From an uncultured Tenacibaculum sp. (lineage in GTDB: Bacteria > Bacteroidota > Bacteroidia > Flavobacteriales > Flavobacteriaceae): 64,000 nucleotides of DNA. Under the pieces are notes generated by a model. That model saw only the letters and a list, made by a program, of their open reading frames with translations, was not told where the DNA came from and ran no database searches. The stretch is from assembly GCA_947501615.1 (NCBI GenBank), contig CANMWK010000001.1, positions 124,001 through 188,000 of the forward strand. Reading direction: 5' to 3'. The position numbers were made by a program, and so were the translations under genes. Shown one piece after another: positions 1 through 9,016 of the stretch; position 1 is the stretch's first letter; every line of letters starts with the position of its first letter.

Positions 1-1151
1 TAGGTATGAATTTTTTCATTTCTGCCCAAAGCTATATTGTTTCTCCAACAAAATTATATGAAAGTGCTAGTCTAAAAGCTAAACCGTTAGGAGTGTTAGT
101 TAGAGGTGCTTGGGTAAAAGAAGTTGAAGAAAGCAAAATAGATGGAAAATTTCAAAAAATAATTGTAGACAATACTACTGTTGGATTTGTCTTAAAATCG
201 CTACTAAAAAAACGTTTAAGTATTTATGATACTTATGATGAAAAGGGAAGTAGTCCAGTTATAGAAAATGATGGGCATTATGGAGCAGCTCACATGTTTA
301 TCACAGTAGCTTCATTACGAGGGAGAACTAAACCTTCAATTAAAGCCAAGGTAGGTAAAGTATTTACTATGGGTGAAGTTGTTCGAGTGAATTATTATCC
401 TTTTAATCCAGACGAATGGGTAAACGTAGATAATTACTTTGTTCAACAAAAGTATTTAGGAAAGAGACCAATATTACACGAATTATATCAACAATTCGAT
501 AGTATTCCAATATCAGATCTTAAAGAACGAAAAAAAATTGGACAGCGTATTGGTGAATTTGTATGGAGAACAGGAATTGATACCCCAAAAAATCCAGGAT
601 TAAGACGTTATTTATCTGTAGCAAAACAATTAAAAGATAAACAACTTATAGAAAAACTAGTATTAGAAATAGAGATCGAGAAAGCTAAAACTAAGAAGCA
701 ATTTACCTATGAAGAACTTCAAAAAATAGATAAAGAAAAAAATTACATACTATTGAATGGAGTTCGGTTAAAAGGATACGAACTCTCCCTAGCAGAATTA
801 TTAAGTATAAAAGGAAAACCTATCAGAAAAATAAAGCAGGAAGAAGATTGTTGTTATAGTGGAAATATGCGATATATATATAATGATGGTGAATTTATAG
901 TTGAAGAAACCAAAGGTGTTGTAGAAATTGATTGGTTTTCTTTAAAAACAAATAGCTATGTGGTAAATGGATTTGAAATTTCTTCTAAAGTAATACGTAG
1001 CGAATTTGTTAAAAATTTAGCAAGTATTTTTTATTATAATGGATTATATCCGAATAGCTACGATTTTGTTAATTTTTTAGATTACGCTACTATTGGTATT
1101 AACTTCAAAAAAAATAAACCTAATACATTTCATTTTTTTATCTCCCCTTGA
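1..1151 (+). CDS. SH3-like domain protein, 5' end outside window
   Basis: The first ATG in frame is at 6, but the frame is open to the window edge. The residues from that Met (MNFFISAQS) look like the end of a signal peptide rather than a true N-terminus, so the gene probably begins upstream. Visible are two SH3b-like segments, about residues 10-70 and 94-150 counted from position 6; the second contains a 'VASLRGRTKPS..AKVGKVF' stretch typical of bacterial SH3 repeats. A Lys-rich helical middle and an unrecognised C-terminal part follow. A secreted or periplasmic protein is inferred; no enzyme motif is seen. A hairpin at 1211-1237 separates it from the convergent lipoprotein gene. Confidence 0.7.
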   Translation, partial: GMNFFISAQSYIVSPTKLYESASLKAKPLGVLVRGAWVKEVEESKIDGKFQKIIVDNTTVGFVLKSLLKKRLSIYDTYDEKGSSPVIENDGHYGAAHMFITVASLRGRTKPSIKAKVGKVFTMGEVVRVNYYPFNPDEWVNVDNYFVQQKYLGKRPILHELYQQFDSIPISDLKERKKIGQRIGEFVWRTGIDTPKNPGLRRYLSVAKQLKDKQLIEKLVLEIEIEKAKTKKQFTYEELQKIDKEKNYILLNGVRLKGYELSLAELLSIKGKPIRKIKQEEDCCYSGNMRYIYNDGEFIVEETKGVVEIDWFSLKTNSYVVNGFEISSKVIRSEFVKNLASIFYYNGLYPNSYDFVNFLDYATIGINFKKNKPNTFHFFISP

Positions 1152-1210
1152 ATTTTTTGTTGTCAAGAATTATAGTTATTTAATTACTTGAGTAAAGTGA
1201 CACACAACAA

Positions 1211-1237
1211 AAAAACTACCTTAATACGGTAGTTTTT
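1211..1237. terminator. bidirectional hairpin terminator
   Basis: Arms AAAAACTACC (1211-1220) and GGTAGTTTTT (1228-1237) pair perfectly around a 7-base loop, between two convergent genes. Confidence 0.75.
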
Positions 1238-1281
1238 GAATATTTTTAGACTAGTAAAAAAATTAGGTAGAATTATTATTA

Positions 1282-1767
1282 TCATCCCTCTTTAGCATGG
1301 TCTGTAATCATTTTAGCATCTTCAGTTTTTACTTTTTCATGGTCTTTTACCATTTTATGATGTTCTTCTAGCATTTCTTGATGTTGCTTTTTAAGCTCTT
1401 CATGATCTTTAATCATCTGATCTAAAGAAATTTTTCCGGTCAAATGTTTTTCTTCTAAAGCTTTATGTGTTGCAATTAACTTTTTGTGCTTTTCAACTAA
1501 AGAAGTATGAGAACCTAAAATTGTGGCATGTGCTTTTTCATTAGCTAGATGTATAGAATCATTTTTAAAATTTTTATGAGAAGTGACCATTGTACCATGA
1601 TCATGATCCATACTCGCGTGTTTCTTTTCAATTTCTTCATGAGTTTTCATCATTAGCTCATGCTCTGTAACCAATGCTTTATGTTCAGGGCTTTCAGCTG
1701 GATTTTTCTTACACGAAATTGCTATGACAGCTATAAATACTAAGATTGATTTTGATACTAATTTCAT
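1282..1767 (-). CDS. histidine-ladder coiled-coil lipoprotein
   Basis: 161 residues. The N-terminus is a lipoprotein signal ending at a lipobox-like AVIAISC, so Cys19 would be the lipidated residue. The rest is charged and helical. Histidines recur every seven residues: 29, 36, 43, 50, 57, 64, then after a two-residue shift 73, 80, 87, 94, 101, 108, 122, 129, 136, 143 and 157; only positions 115 and 150 of the second register are not His. This would put a line of imidazoles along one face of a coiled coil. Metal binding or pH sensing in the cell envelope is an inference; no named family is recognised. The gene is monocistronic, convergent with the SH3 gene and divergent from grpE. Confidence 0.8.
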   Translation of the reverse strand: MKLVSKSILVFIAVIAISCKKNPAESPEHKALVTEHELMMKTHEEIEKKHASMDHDHGTMVTSHKNFKNDSIHLANEKAHATILGSHTSLVEKHKKLIATHKALEEKHLTGKISLDQMIKDHEELKKQHQEMLEEHHKMVKDHEKVKTEDAKMITDHAKEG

Positions 1768-1837
1768 AAATTGGGTATTTTGGGGTTTTCGAATTACAAT
1801 ATAATAAAAAGAAAAATAATATTGCTAAATACTAACG

Positions 1838-1856
1838 AAATGTCATAATGACATTT
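1838..1856. promoter_or_regulatory. palindromic operator candidate upstream of grpE
   Basis: AAATGTCA-TAA-TGACATTT is a perfect inverted repeat with 8-bp arms and a 3-bp spacer, 65 bp upstream of the grpE ATG. A weak -7-like box TATTCTTG lies at 1873-1880, so the palindrome would sit near the -33 element. A TGTCA-N3-TGACA copy also lies just upstream of lon at 57906. Confidence 0.5.
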
Positions 1857-1920
1857 TTTACTGTATTGGCAGTATTCTTGTTTATAGTTAGCAAACTAAA
1901 AATTAAAGAAGCGATTTACA

Positions 1921-2502
1921 ATGAGTAAAGATCAATATACTAAAGAAGATGAATTAAATGATGCAATTAAAGGTGCAGAATTTGATGCTAAGCAGAAAGA
2001 GTCTGAGGCTTCAGCTGTTGAAGATGATAAGGAGAATGTAAAAGAAGAAGAAAAACCATCTTCAGAACAACTTTTACAGGCAGAAAAGGATAAATATTTA
2101 CGTTTATTTGCAGAGTTTGAAAACTATAAAAAACGTACAACTAGAGAAAGAATAGAGCTTTTTAAAACAGCAAGTCAGGAATTAATGACAGTTTTACTGC
2201 CAATTTTGGATGATTTTGAACGAGCGCTTACACATATAGAAGATGACAAAGAAGCAGAAGAATTAAGAAAAGGAGTGTTGTTAATCTATCAAAAGTTATT
2301 AAAAACTCTAGAACAAAAAGGCTTATCTGCTATTGAAGTAAATCAAGGAGATGTTTTTGATGCAGATACCCATGAAGCAATAACACAGATTCCAGCACCA
2401 TCAGATGATTTAAAAGGAAAGATTATCGATTGTGTAGAAAAAGGATATAAACTTGGAGATAAAATTATTCGTCACCCAAAAGTGGTAGTAGGACAAGCAT
2501 AA
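1921..2502 (+). CDS. grpE: GrpE nucleotide exchange factor
   Basis: 193 residues, usual for GrpE. It is the ADP/ATP exchange factor for the DnaK chaperone in the cytoplasm. Residues 1-50 are acidic and low in complexity. A long helix follows (YLRLFAEFENYKKRT, about 59-73), then the beta domain ends in the GrpE signature GYKLGDKIIRHPKVVV. It is the first gene of a grpE-dnaJ pair with about 105 bp between them, the usual order in Bacteroidota. A TGTCA-N3-TGACA palindrome upstream suggests stress control. dnaK is not in the window. Confidence 0.97.
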   Translation: MSKDQYTKEDELNDAIKGAEFDAKQKESEASAVEDDKENVKEEEKPSSEQLLQAEKDKYLRLFAEFENYKKRTTRERIELFKTASQELMTVLLPILDDFERALTHIEDDKEAEELRKGVLLIYQKLLKTLEQKGLSAIEVNQGDVFDADTHEAITQIPAPSDDLKGKIIDCVEKGYKLGDKIIRHPKVVVGQA

Positions 2503-2507
2503 ATTAG

Positions 2508-2601
2508 GTTTCAGTCTCCAGTCATCAGTTTTCTGTTAGTTTCAAAAAAAATTAAGCTGTCTGTAAAAAACTGTGTACTGAATACTGATTACTGATAACT
2601 A
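2508..2601. repeat. inverted CAGT-rich low-complexity patch
   Basis: The grpE-dnaJ spacer carries CAGT-like words on one side (TTTCAGTCTCCAGTCATCAG from about 2510) and their complement on the other (ACTGAATACTGATTACTGAT from about 2577), so the region can fold back on itself loosely. It lies inside the presumed operon and could act as an mRNA processing or attenuation structure. It resembles repeat-derived spacer DNA; its function is not known. Confidence 0.4.
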
Positions 2602-2607
2602 AAAATT

Positions 2608-3732
2608 ATGGCAAAACAAGATTATTACGAAATATTAGGAGTTTCAAAATCAGCTACTCAAGCAGAGATCAAGAAAGCGTATCGTAAGATGGCTATAAAA
2701 TATCATCCAGATAAAAATCCTGATAATAAAGAAGCCGAAGAGAAGTTCAAATTATGTGCAGAAGCTTATGAAGTATTAAGTGATGAGCAAAAGAAAGCTC
2801 GTTACGATCAGTTTGGTCATGCAGCATTCGAAGGTGGAGCAGGTGGTTTCGGCGGCGGCGGAATGAATATGGACGATATCTTTAGTCAGTTCGGAGATAT
2901 TTTCGGAGGAGCCTTTGGTGGTGGTTTCGGAGGCTTCGGAGGTGGAGGCCGTGGAAGAGCTAGAGTAAAAGGAGGGAATCTTCGTATTCGTGTAAAACTT
3001 ACGTTAGAAGAAATAGCTAATGGAGTAGAGAAGAAAGTAAAAGTTCGTAGAAAAGTACAGGCAGAAGGTGTTACCTATAAAACTTGTACAACTTGTAATG
3101 GTACAGGGCAGATTATGCGTGTTACCAATACCATTTTAGGTAGAATGCAAACAGCTACTACTTGTACTACTTGTCAAGGTGCAGGAGAAATGATAGATAG
3201 ACGACCAAATGATGCAGATGCGCAAGGAATGGTTGTTAAAGAAGAAACGGTTACTATTAATATTCCAGAAGGAGTAACTGAAGGAGTTCAATTGAAAGTA
3301 GGAGGAAAAGGAAACGAAGCTCCAGGTAAAAATTCTATTCCGGGGGATTTATTAGTGTTAATTGAAGAAGTACAACACGAAACAATAAAAAGAGAAGGAA
3401 GTAATTTACATTACGATTTATATATTAATTTTTCAGAAGCAGTTTTAGGAACATCTAAAGAAATAGAAACTGTAACTGGTAAAGTTAAAATTAAAGTAGA
3501 TGCAGGTACCCAATCTGGAAAAATATTACGACTTAAAGGAAAAGGTTTACCAAGTATTGAAAGATATGGAAATGGAGATTTCTTAATCCATATTAATGTT
3601 TGGACACCTCAGGAATTAACCAAAGAACAACGTAAGTTCTTTGAATCGATGATGATTGATGACAATTTTTCACCAAACCCTCAAAAATCAGATAAATCAT
3701 TTTTTGATAGAGTGAAAGATATGTTTTCATAA
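2608..3732 (+). CDS. dnaJ: DnaJ chaperone (half zinc finger)
   Basis: 374 residues. The J domain (about 1-70) has the HPD motif at 33-35 and would stimulate the DnaK ATPase. A Gly/Phe-rich linker covers about 75-115 ([12 protein letters not shown] onward). The zinc-finger region has only two CxxCxGxG motifs, C160/C163 and C186/C189, where classical DnaJ has four; this fits one zinc site. C-terminal substrate-binding domains follow ([24 protein letters not shown]). From memory the reduced finger is shared by other flavobacterial DnaJ proteins, so this is probably lineage-specific rather than a defect. It follows grpE and presumably shares its promoter. Confidence 0.96.
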   Translation: MAKQDYYEILGVSKSATQAEIKKAYRKMAIKYHPDKNPDNKEAEEKFKLCAEAYEVLSDEQKKARYDQFGHAAFEGGAGGFGGGGMNMDDIFSQFGDIFGGAFGGGFGGFGGGGRGRARVKGGNLRIRVKLTLEEIANGVEKKVKVRRKVQAEGVTYKTCTTCNGTGQIMRVTNTILGRMQTATTCTTCQGAGEMIDRRPNDADAQGMVVKEETVTINIPEGVTEGVQLKVGGKGNEAPGKNSIPGDLLVLIEEVQHETIKREGSNLHYDLYINFSEAVLGTSKEIETVTGKVKIKVDAGTQSGKILRLKGKGLPSIERYGNGDFLIHINVWTPQELTKEQRKFFESMMIDDNFSPNPQKSDKSFFDRVKDMFS

Positions 3733-3777
3733 AAAAGATTTTTTTTTCTTTTTTATGTGAGATATTAAAAAAAGTTA

Positions 3778-3862
3778 TATATTTGTAACATCTAGAAGAC
3801 GTTCTAGATACTTTTTCTTTTTCATAGCAATTTTCCCACTCAATCTTTGAGTGGGTTTTTTT
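3778..3862 (+). ncRNA. possible short transcript upstream of rnpB
   Basis: A TATATTTG -7-type box (3778-3785) is followed at the expected start distance by a perfect hairpin TCTAGAA-GACG-TTCTAGA (3791-3808), then a strong terminator hairpin with seven T (3835-3862). That would give an RNA of about 70 bases. It could be an independent small RNA or an attenuated leader of the RNase P RNA gene, whose own upstream region shows no clear -7 box. The call rests on pattern only. Confidence 0.3.
3835..3862 (+). terminator. intrinsic terminator after dnaJ
   Basis: CCCACTCA (3835-3842) and TGAGTGGG (3848-3855) form a perfect stem followed by TTTTTTT. Confidence 0.8.
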
Positions 3863-3887
3863 ATGAAGAATATTATTAAAATACAAT

Positions 3888-4199
3888 AAGCAGACCAACC
3901 TTATCGCTAGAAATTTATTTTTAGAGGAAAGTCTGGACACTAGAGAGTAAGCATAGCGGATAACATCCGTCCAGTGTAAACTGAGGACAAGTGCAACAGA
4001 AAGAATGTACAGGTAATGCTGTAGTGAAATCAGGTAAACTCTATGCGGTGCAATGCCACGTATATTAGAACTTGAGTGTTACTCGCACGATTCTAAGGGG
4101 TAGGCAGATAGATTTAAGCAGTAATGCTTAAACTAGATAAATGATAAGGGTCTTAAATTTAATTTAGGATAACAGAATCCGGCTTACTGGTCTGCTTTT
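3888..4199 (+). ncRNA. rnpB: RNase P RNA, class A
   Basis: This is the catalytic RNA of RNase P, which trims the 5' leader from pre-tRNAs. Conserved core blocks are visible: GAGGAAAGTCTGGACAC near 3923, ACAGAAAGAATGTACAG near 3998, and the 3' block ACAGAATCCGGCTTAC near 4172. The two ends pair (AAGCAGACCA at 3888 with TGGTCTGCTT ending near 4197) to form helix P1. The length of about 310 bases is normal for this phylum. Strand is set by the order of the conserved blocks. Exact ends are estimated from P1. An A/T-rich inverted repeat at 4258-4303 may end transcription. Confidence 0.95.
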
Positions 4200-4611
4200 A
4201 TGTTTTTACTTTTTTGTGAAAATAAAATAAATCAAATTAAAATTACGAATATGATAATTTGAGTTCTTTTTTTTAAGTAATTGACAAAAAAAAGAACTTA
4301 AAATGATGTTTTATTAGTTGATATTTAATGTTTAAACGAAAACGTTATAGTGTTTTCAAATATGAAGGAAAATTAGTAAATTCGCCAGACTTAAAATTAT
4401 AAACATTTACTGTGTAAATTTTGTTTGTAAGTAACCCGTATAAATCGAGTCTTAATGAATATAATTTACATAGGACAATTAAACTAGAATAGTCTTGCAA
4501 ATGAATGCAACTATACAAACGACATTGTTACAATTAACTATGGCAAACCAAGATTAGGCGTAAACAGCTAATTGATAAAATTGCCTTTAACATTGAAAAG
4601 ATTTTTCTATT
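4200..4611. other. 412-bp spacer between rnpB and acnB
   Basis: No coding or RNA gene is supported here. The only clear structure is an inverted repeat with a perfect 12-bp core, GTTCTTTTTTTT (4263-4274) against AAAAAAAAGAAC (4286-4297), extending to about 17 bp with one mismatch; it may terminate rnpB. The remainder presumably holds the acnB promoter and a long leader. No exact TAnnTTTG box could be placed. Confidence 0.5.
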
Positions 4612-7386
4612 ATGAACTACCAAGATTACCTAAAAGAGATTGAAGAAAGAAAACAGCTAGGTTTACATCCTAAGCCAATCGATGGCGATGCATTGCTTAG
4701 TGAAATCATCTCACAAATTAAAGATGTAAATAACGAGCATAGGAAAGAATCTCTTAATTTCTTTATTTATAATACATTACCTGGAACTACTAGCGCAGCT
4801 GGTGTAAAAGCAAAGTTTTTAAAAGAGATTATCCTAGGGGAATCTGTAGTAGAGGAGATTACACCTACTTTTGCTTTTGAGCAGTTATCACATATGAAAG
4901 GAGGTCCTTCAATTGAAGTACTTTTAGATTTAGCATTAGGAAACGATTCAAGTATTGCTGAAGAAGCTGCGAAAGTTTTAAAAACACAAGTATTCTTATA
5001 TGAAGCAGATACTGAGCGTTTAGAAAATGCGATGAAAGATGGTAATAGCTTAGCTAAAGAAATTATCGAAAGCTATGCTAAAGCTGAATTCTTTACTGAG
5101 TTACCAGAAATTGATGAAGAAATAGAAGTTGTTACTTATGTAGCTGGAGTTGGAGATATTTCTACTGATTTACTTTCTCCAGGTGCAGATGCTCACTCAA
5201 GATCAGATCGTGAATTACATGGTCAATCTATGTTTGAGCATAACAAAGATATGCAGAACGAATTATTAGCATTACAAAAGCAACATCCAGATAAGCGTGT
5301 AATGTTAATTGCAGAAAAAGGAACAATGGGAGTGGGTTCTTCAAGAATGTCTGGTGTAAATAACGTGGCATTATGGACAGGTATTTCTTCTAGTCCATAT
5401 GTACCATTCATCAATATTGCTCCAGTAATTGCTGGTACTAATGGTATTGCTCCAATTTTCTTAACTACAGTTGGTGTAACTGGGGGTATTGGTATCGACC
5501 TTAAAAACTGGGTGAAGCAAAAAGATGAAAATGGAAACACTATTGTAGATGAAGATGGTGATCCAATCTTAAAAGAAGTATATTCAGTTAAAACAGGTAC
5601 AGTTTTAACAATCAATACAAAAGAAAAGAAATTATATAACGGAGATACTGAATTAAAAGATATTTCTACTGCGTTAACTCCTCAAAAAATGGAGTTTATT
5701 AAAGCAGGAGGTTCTTATGCAGTTGTTTTCGGTAAAAAATTACAAACTTTTGCATGTAAATCTTTAGGTATCGATGTACCTCAAGTATATGCTCCTTCTA
5801 AAGAAATTTCTATTGAAGGTCAAGGTTTAACTGCTGTTGAGAAGATTTTCAATAGAAATGCAGTAGGAAATACTCCAGGAGTTACTTTACATGCGGGATC
5901 TAATACTCGTGTAGAAGTAAATATCGTTGGATCTCAGGATACTACAGGTTTAATGACTTCTCAAGAGTTAGAAATGATGGCTGCAACTATTATTTCTCCA
6001 ATTGTAGATGCTGGTTATCAGTCAGGATGTCACACAGCTTCTGTATGGGATGATAAGTCAAAAGCTAACATTCCAAGATTAATGAAGTTTATGAATGACT
6101 TCGGGTTAATTACTGGACGTGATCCAAAAGGAGTGTATCACGCAATGACTGATGTAATTCATAAAGTATTAAATGACATCGCTGTAGATGATTGGGATGT
6201 TATTATTGGTGGAGATTCTCACACAAGAATGGCAAAAGGTGTTGCTTTTGGAGCTGATTCTGGAACAGTAGCTTTAGCTTTAGCAACAGGAGAAGCTACT
6301 ATGCCAATTCCTCAGTCTGTTAAGGTAACATTTAAAGGAAACATGGTTCCTTACATGGATTTCCGTGATGTAGTGCATGCTACACAACAACAAATGTTAG
6401 ATCAGTTTGAAGGAGAAAATGTATTCCAAGGTAAGATTATTGAAGTACATATTGGAACTTTAACTTCTGATCAAGCATTTACATTTACAGATTGGACTGC
6501 TGAAATGAAAGCAAAAGCTTCTATCTGTATTTCTGAAGATGAAACATTAATTGAATCATTAGTAATTTCTAGAGATCGTATTCAAATTATGATCGATAAA
6601 GGAATGGATAATGAGAAGCAAGTATTACAAGGTTTAGTTGACAAAGCTAACAATCGTATTGCTGAATTAGAGTCTGGAAGCAGACCAGCTTTAAGACCAG
6701 ATGCTGATGCTAAATATTATGCTGAAGTTGTTATTGACTTAGACAAGATTGTTGAGCCAATGATTGCTGATCCAGATGTAAATAATGAAGATGTATCTAA
6801 GCGTTATACACACGATAATATTCAACCATTATCTTTCTACGGAGGAACTAAAAAAGTTGATTTAGGTTTCGTAGGATCTTGTATGATTCACAAAGGAGAT
6901 ATGAAAATTTTAGCTCAAATGTTAAAGAACATAGAAGCACAGCAAGGTGAAGTTAAATTCAACGCACCATTAGTTGTTGCTCCTCCAACATATAATATTG
7001 TAGATGAGTTAAAAGCAGAAGGAGATTGGGAAGTGTTAGCTAAATATTCAGGTTTTGTTTTTGATGACGATGCACCAAAAGGAGCAGCACGTACAAAATA
7101 TGAAAACGTATTATATTTAGAGCGTCCAGGATGTAACTTATGTATGGGTAACCAAGAAAAAGCGGAGCCAGGAGATACTGTAATGGCAACTTCTACTCGT
7201 TTATTCCAAGGTCGTGTGGTAAGAGATTCTCAAGAGAAAAAAGGAGAGTCTTTATTATCTTCAACTCCAGTAGTAGTCTTATCTTCAATTTTAGGTAGAA
7301 CTCCAACATTAGAAGAATATCAAGCAGCTGTAGAGGGTATTGTATTAACTAAATTCAAGCCATCTCAAAAGCTATTAGTTGTTTAG
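4612..7386 (+). CDS. acnB: aconitate hydratase B
   Basis: 924 residues, slightly longer than E. coli AcnB. It interconverts citrate and isocitrate in the TCA cycle; the family also hydrates 2-methyl-cis-aconitate. The N-terminal helical HEAT-like domain (about 1-160) is the AcnB hallmark. The three [4Fe-4S] ligands are visible as C757 (VGSCM) and C841/C844 (GCNLCMGN). GDSHTRMAKGVAFGADSG near residue 536 matches the substrate-site region. The codon context and conserved start MNYQDYLKEIEERKQLGL support the ATG at 4612. It ends at a strong terminator shared with the convergent fumC, so two TCA-cycle enzymes lie side by side. Confidence 0.97.
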   Translation: MNYQDYLKEIEERKQLGLHPKPIDGDALLSEIISQIKDVNNEHRKESLNFFIYNTLPGTTSAAGVKAKFLKEIILGESVVEEITPTFAFEQLSHMKGGPSIEVLLDLALGNDSSIAEEAAKVLKTQVFLYEADTERLENAMKDGNSLAKEIIESYAKAEFFTELPEIDEEIEVVTYVAGVGDISTDLLSPGADAHSRSDRELHGQSMFEHNKDMQNELLALQKQHPDKRVMLIAEKGTMGVGSSRMSGVNNVALWTGISSSPYVPFINIAPVIAGTNGIAPIFLTTVGVTGGIGIDLKNWVKQKDENGNTIVDEDGDPILKEVYSVKTGTVLTINTKEKKLYNGDTELKDISTALTPQKMEFIKAGGSYAVVFGKKLQTFACKSLGIDVPQVYAPSKEISIEGQGLTAVEKIFNRNAVGNTPGVTLHAGSNTRVEVNIVGSQDTTGLMTSQELEMMAATIISPIVDAGYQSGCHTASVWDDKSKANIPRLMKFMNDFGLITGRDPKGVYHAMTDVIHKVLNDIAVDDWDVIIGGDSHTRMAKGVAFGADSGTVALALATGEATMPIPQSVKVTFKGNMVPYMDFRDVVHATQQQMLDQFEGENVFQGKIIEVHIGTLTSDQAFTFTDWTAEMKAKASICISEDETLIESLVISRDRIQIMIDKGMDNEKQVLQGLVDKANNRIAELESGSRPALRPDADAKYYAEVVIDLDKIVEPMIADPDVNNEDVSKRYTHDNIQPLSFYGGTKKVDLGFVGSCMIHKGDMKILAQMLKNIEAQQGEVKFNAPLVVAPPTYNIVDELKAEGDWEVLAKYSGFVFDDDAPKGAARTKYENVLYLERPGCNLCMGNQEKAEPGDTVMATSTRLFQGRVVRDSQEKKGESLLSSTPVVVLSSILGRTPTLEEYQAAVEGIVLTKFKPSQKLLVV

Positions 7387-7401
7387 TAAACAACGTTATA
7401 A

Positions 7402-7450
7402 CAGATAAAAAAAATCGTCTAAAATTATTTTAGACGATTTTTTTTATCTG
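7402..7450. terminator. perfect 24-bp-arm bidirectional terminator
   Basis: Arms 7402-7425 and 7427-7450 are exact reverse complements with a single-base loop. The core is AATCGTCTAAAAT with A and T runs on both flanks. It serves the convergent acnB and fumC genes. Confidence 0.9.
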
Positions 7451-7465
7451 TAGTTTAAAATTGAT

Positions 7466-8863
7466 TTATTTTAAGCTACCAGTCATATCTTCAGGTTTTA
7501 CCCACTCGTCATATTCTTCAGCAGTTACATACCCTAAATTCACTGCTTCTTCTTTTAATGTAGTTCCATTAGCATGCGCAGTGTTTGCAATTTCAGCAGC
7601 TTTATAATATCCGATTTTGGTATTTAAAGCAGTAACTAACATTAAAGAATTGTTTACTAATTCTGTAATTCTTCCATGGTTAGGCTCGATTCCAGCAGCA
7701 CAGTTTACATCAAAAGACACACAAGCATCTCCGATTAATTGAGCAGATTGTAATACGTTAGCTGCCATCATTGGTTTAAAAACGTTTAATTCATAATGTC
7801 CTTGAGTTCCTCCAACAGTAACAGCAACATCATTACCCATAACTTGCGCACAAACCATAGTCATTGCTTCTGCTTGTGTAGGATTTACTTTTCCAGGCAT
7901 AATAGAAGAACCTGGTTCGTTTGCTGGAATAATTAATTCACCAATACCAGAACGTGGACCAGAAGCCATTAAACGTATATCGTTAGCGATTTTATTTAAT
8001 GAAACAGCTAATTGCTTTAATGCACCATGAGTTTCTACTAAAGCATCGTGTGCTGCTAAAGCTTCAAATTTATTTTCTGCAGTTATAAAAGGTAAACCTG
8101 TGAAATCTGCAATATATTTAGCGACTAAAACATCATAACCAGCAGGAGTGTTTAAACCTGTACCTACAGCTGTACCTCCTAAAGCTAACTGGCTTAAATG
8201 TGCTAAAGAATTTTTTAATGCTTTTATACCAAAGTTTAATTGTGCTACATATCCAGAAAATTCCTGACCTAAAGTTAGGGGAGTAGCGTCCATTAAATGC
8301 GTACGTCCAATTTTTACAACATTAGCAAAAGCTTCAGATTTTGCTTGTAGTGTATCACGTAATTGCTCAACGCCAGGAATTGTAACTTCTACGATCTTTT
8401 TGTAAGCTGCAATATGCATTCCTGTAGGGAATGTATCGTTTGAAGATTGAGATTTATTTACATCATCGTTTGGTTGAATTGTTTTTTCACCTTCACCAAT
8501 TTTCTTACCAGCAATCTCGTGAGCTCTGTTAGCAACAACTTCATTAACATTCATGTTACTTTGCGTACCAGAACCTGTTTGCCAAACTACCAATGGGAAT
8601 TGATCATCGTGTTTTCCAGCTAAAATTTCATCACAAACTTGAGCGATTAAATCACGCTTTTCTTCAGCTAAAACACCTAACTCACAGTTGGTATAAGCAG
8701 CAGCTTTTTTTAAGTAAGCAAATCCATAAACTACTTCTAGTGGCATTGTTCCAGCTGGACCAATTTTAAAATTGTTTCTAGAACGTTCAGTTTGAGCTCC
8801 CCAATATTTATCAGCAGGTACTTTAACTTCACCCATGGTGTCCTTTTCAATTCTATATTCCAT
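7466..8863 (-). CDS. fumC: class II fumarate hydratase
   Basis: 465 residues, the normal length. This iron-free fumarase converts fumarate to malate in the TCA cycle. Motifs: GSGTQSNMN near 97, SSNDTFPT near 139, [16 protein letters not shown] near 186, and the superfamily signature [10 protein letters not shown] at 318-327 with the mobile catalytic serine. A TAACTTTG -7-like box on the minus strand (8892-8899) lies about 30 bp upstream of the start. The gene is convergent with acnB. Confidence 0.97.
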   Translation of the reverse strand: MEYRIEKDTMGEVKVPADKYWGAQTERSRNNFKIGPAGTMPLEVVYGFAYLKKAAAYTNCELGVLAEEKRDLIAQVCDEILAGKHDDQFPLVVWQTGSGTQSNMNVNEVVANRAHEIAGKKIGEGEKTIQPNDDVNKSQSSNDTFPTGMHIAAYKKIVEVTIPGVEQLRDTLQAKSEAFANVVKIGRTHLMDATPLTLGQEFSGYVAQLNFGIKALKNSLAHLSQLALGGTAVGTGLNTPAGYDVLVAKYIADFTGLPFITAENKFEALAAHDALVETHGALKQLAVSLNKIANDIRLMASGPRSGIGELIIPANEPGSSIMPGKVNPTQAEAMTMVCAQVMGNDVAVTVGGTQGHYELNVFKPMMAANVLQSAQLIGDACVSFDVNCAAGIEPNHGRITELVNNSLMLVTALNTKIGYYKAAEIANTAHANGTTLKEEAVNLGYVTAEEYDEWVKPEDMTGSLK

Positions 8864-8980
8864 TGTTATTTATTTAGTATTTAAGAGTTTTCAAAGTTAA
8901 TAAAACTCAAAGAAAAGTAAGATTAAAAACTATAATGAAATATTTTTAAAAAATCGTATTTAAATAATGAAAATAAGTGT

Positions 8981-8988
8981 TATTTTTG
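8981..8988 (+). promoter_or_regulatory. -7 box for small membrane protein gene
   Basis: TATTTTTG matches the Bacteroidota -7 consensus and lies 28 bp before the ATG at 9017. It supports the small gene that follows. Confidence 0.5.
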
Positions 8989-9016
8989 CATTCAGATAAT
9001 TTTACAATAAGAACAG

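Noticed and set aside
3593..3940. 115-residue open frame on the minus strand over dnaJ and rnpB
   Set aside because: Overlaps the end of dnaJ and the start of a clear RNase P RNA; composition is not protein-like.
5223..5615. 130-residue minus-strand frame inside acnB
   Set aside because: Antisense to a conserved coding sequence with no independent signals; a shadow of codon bias.
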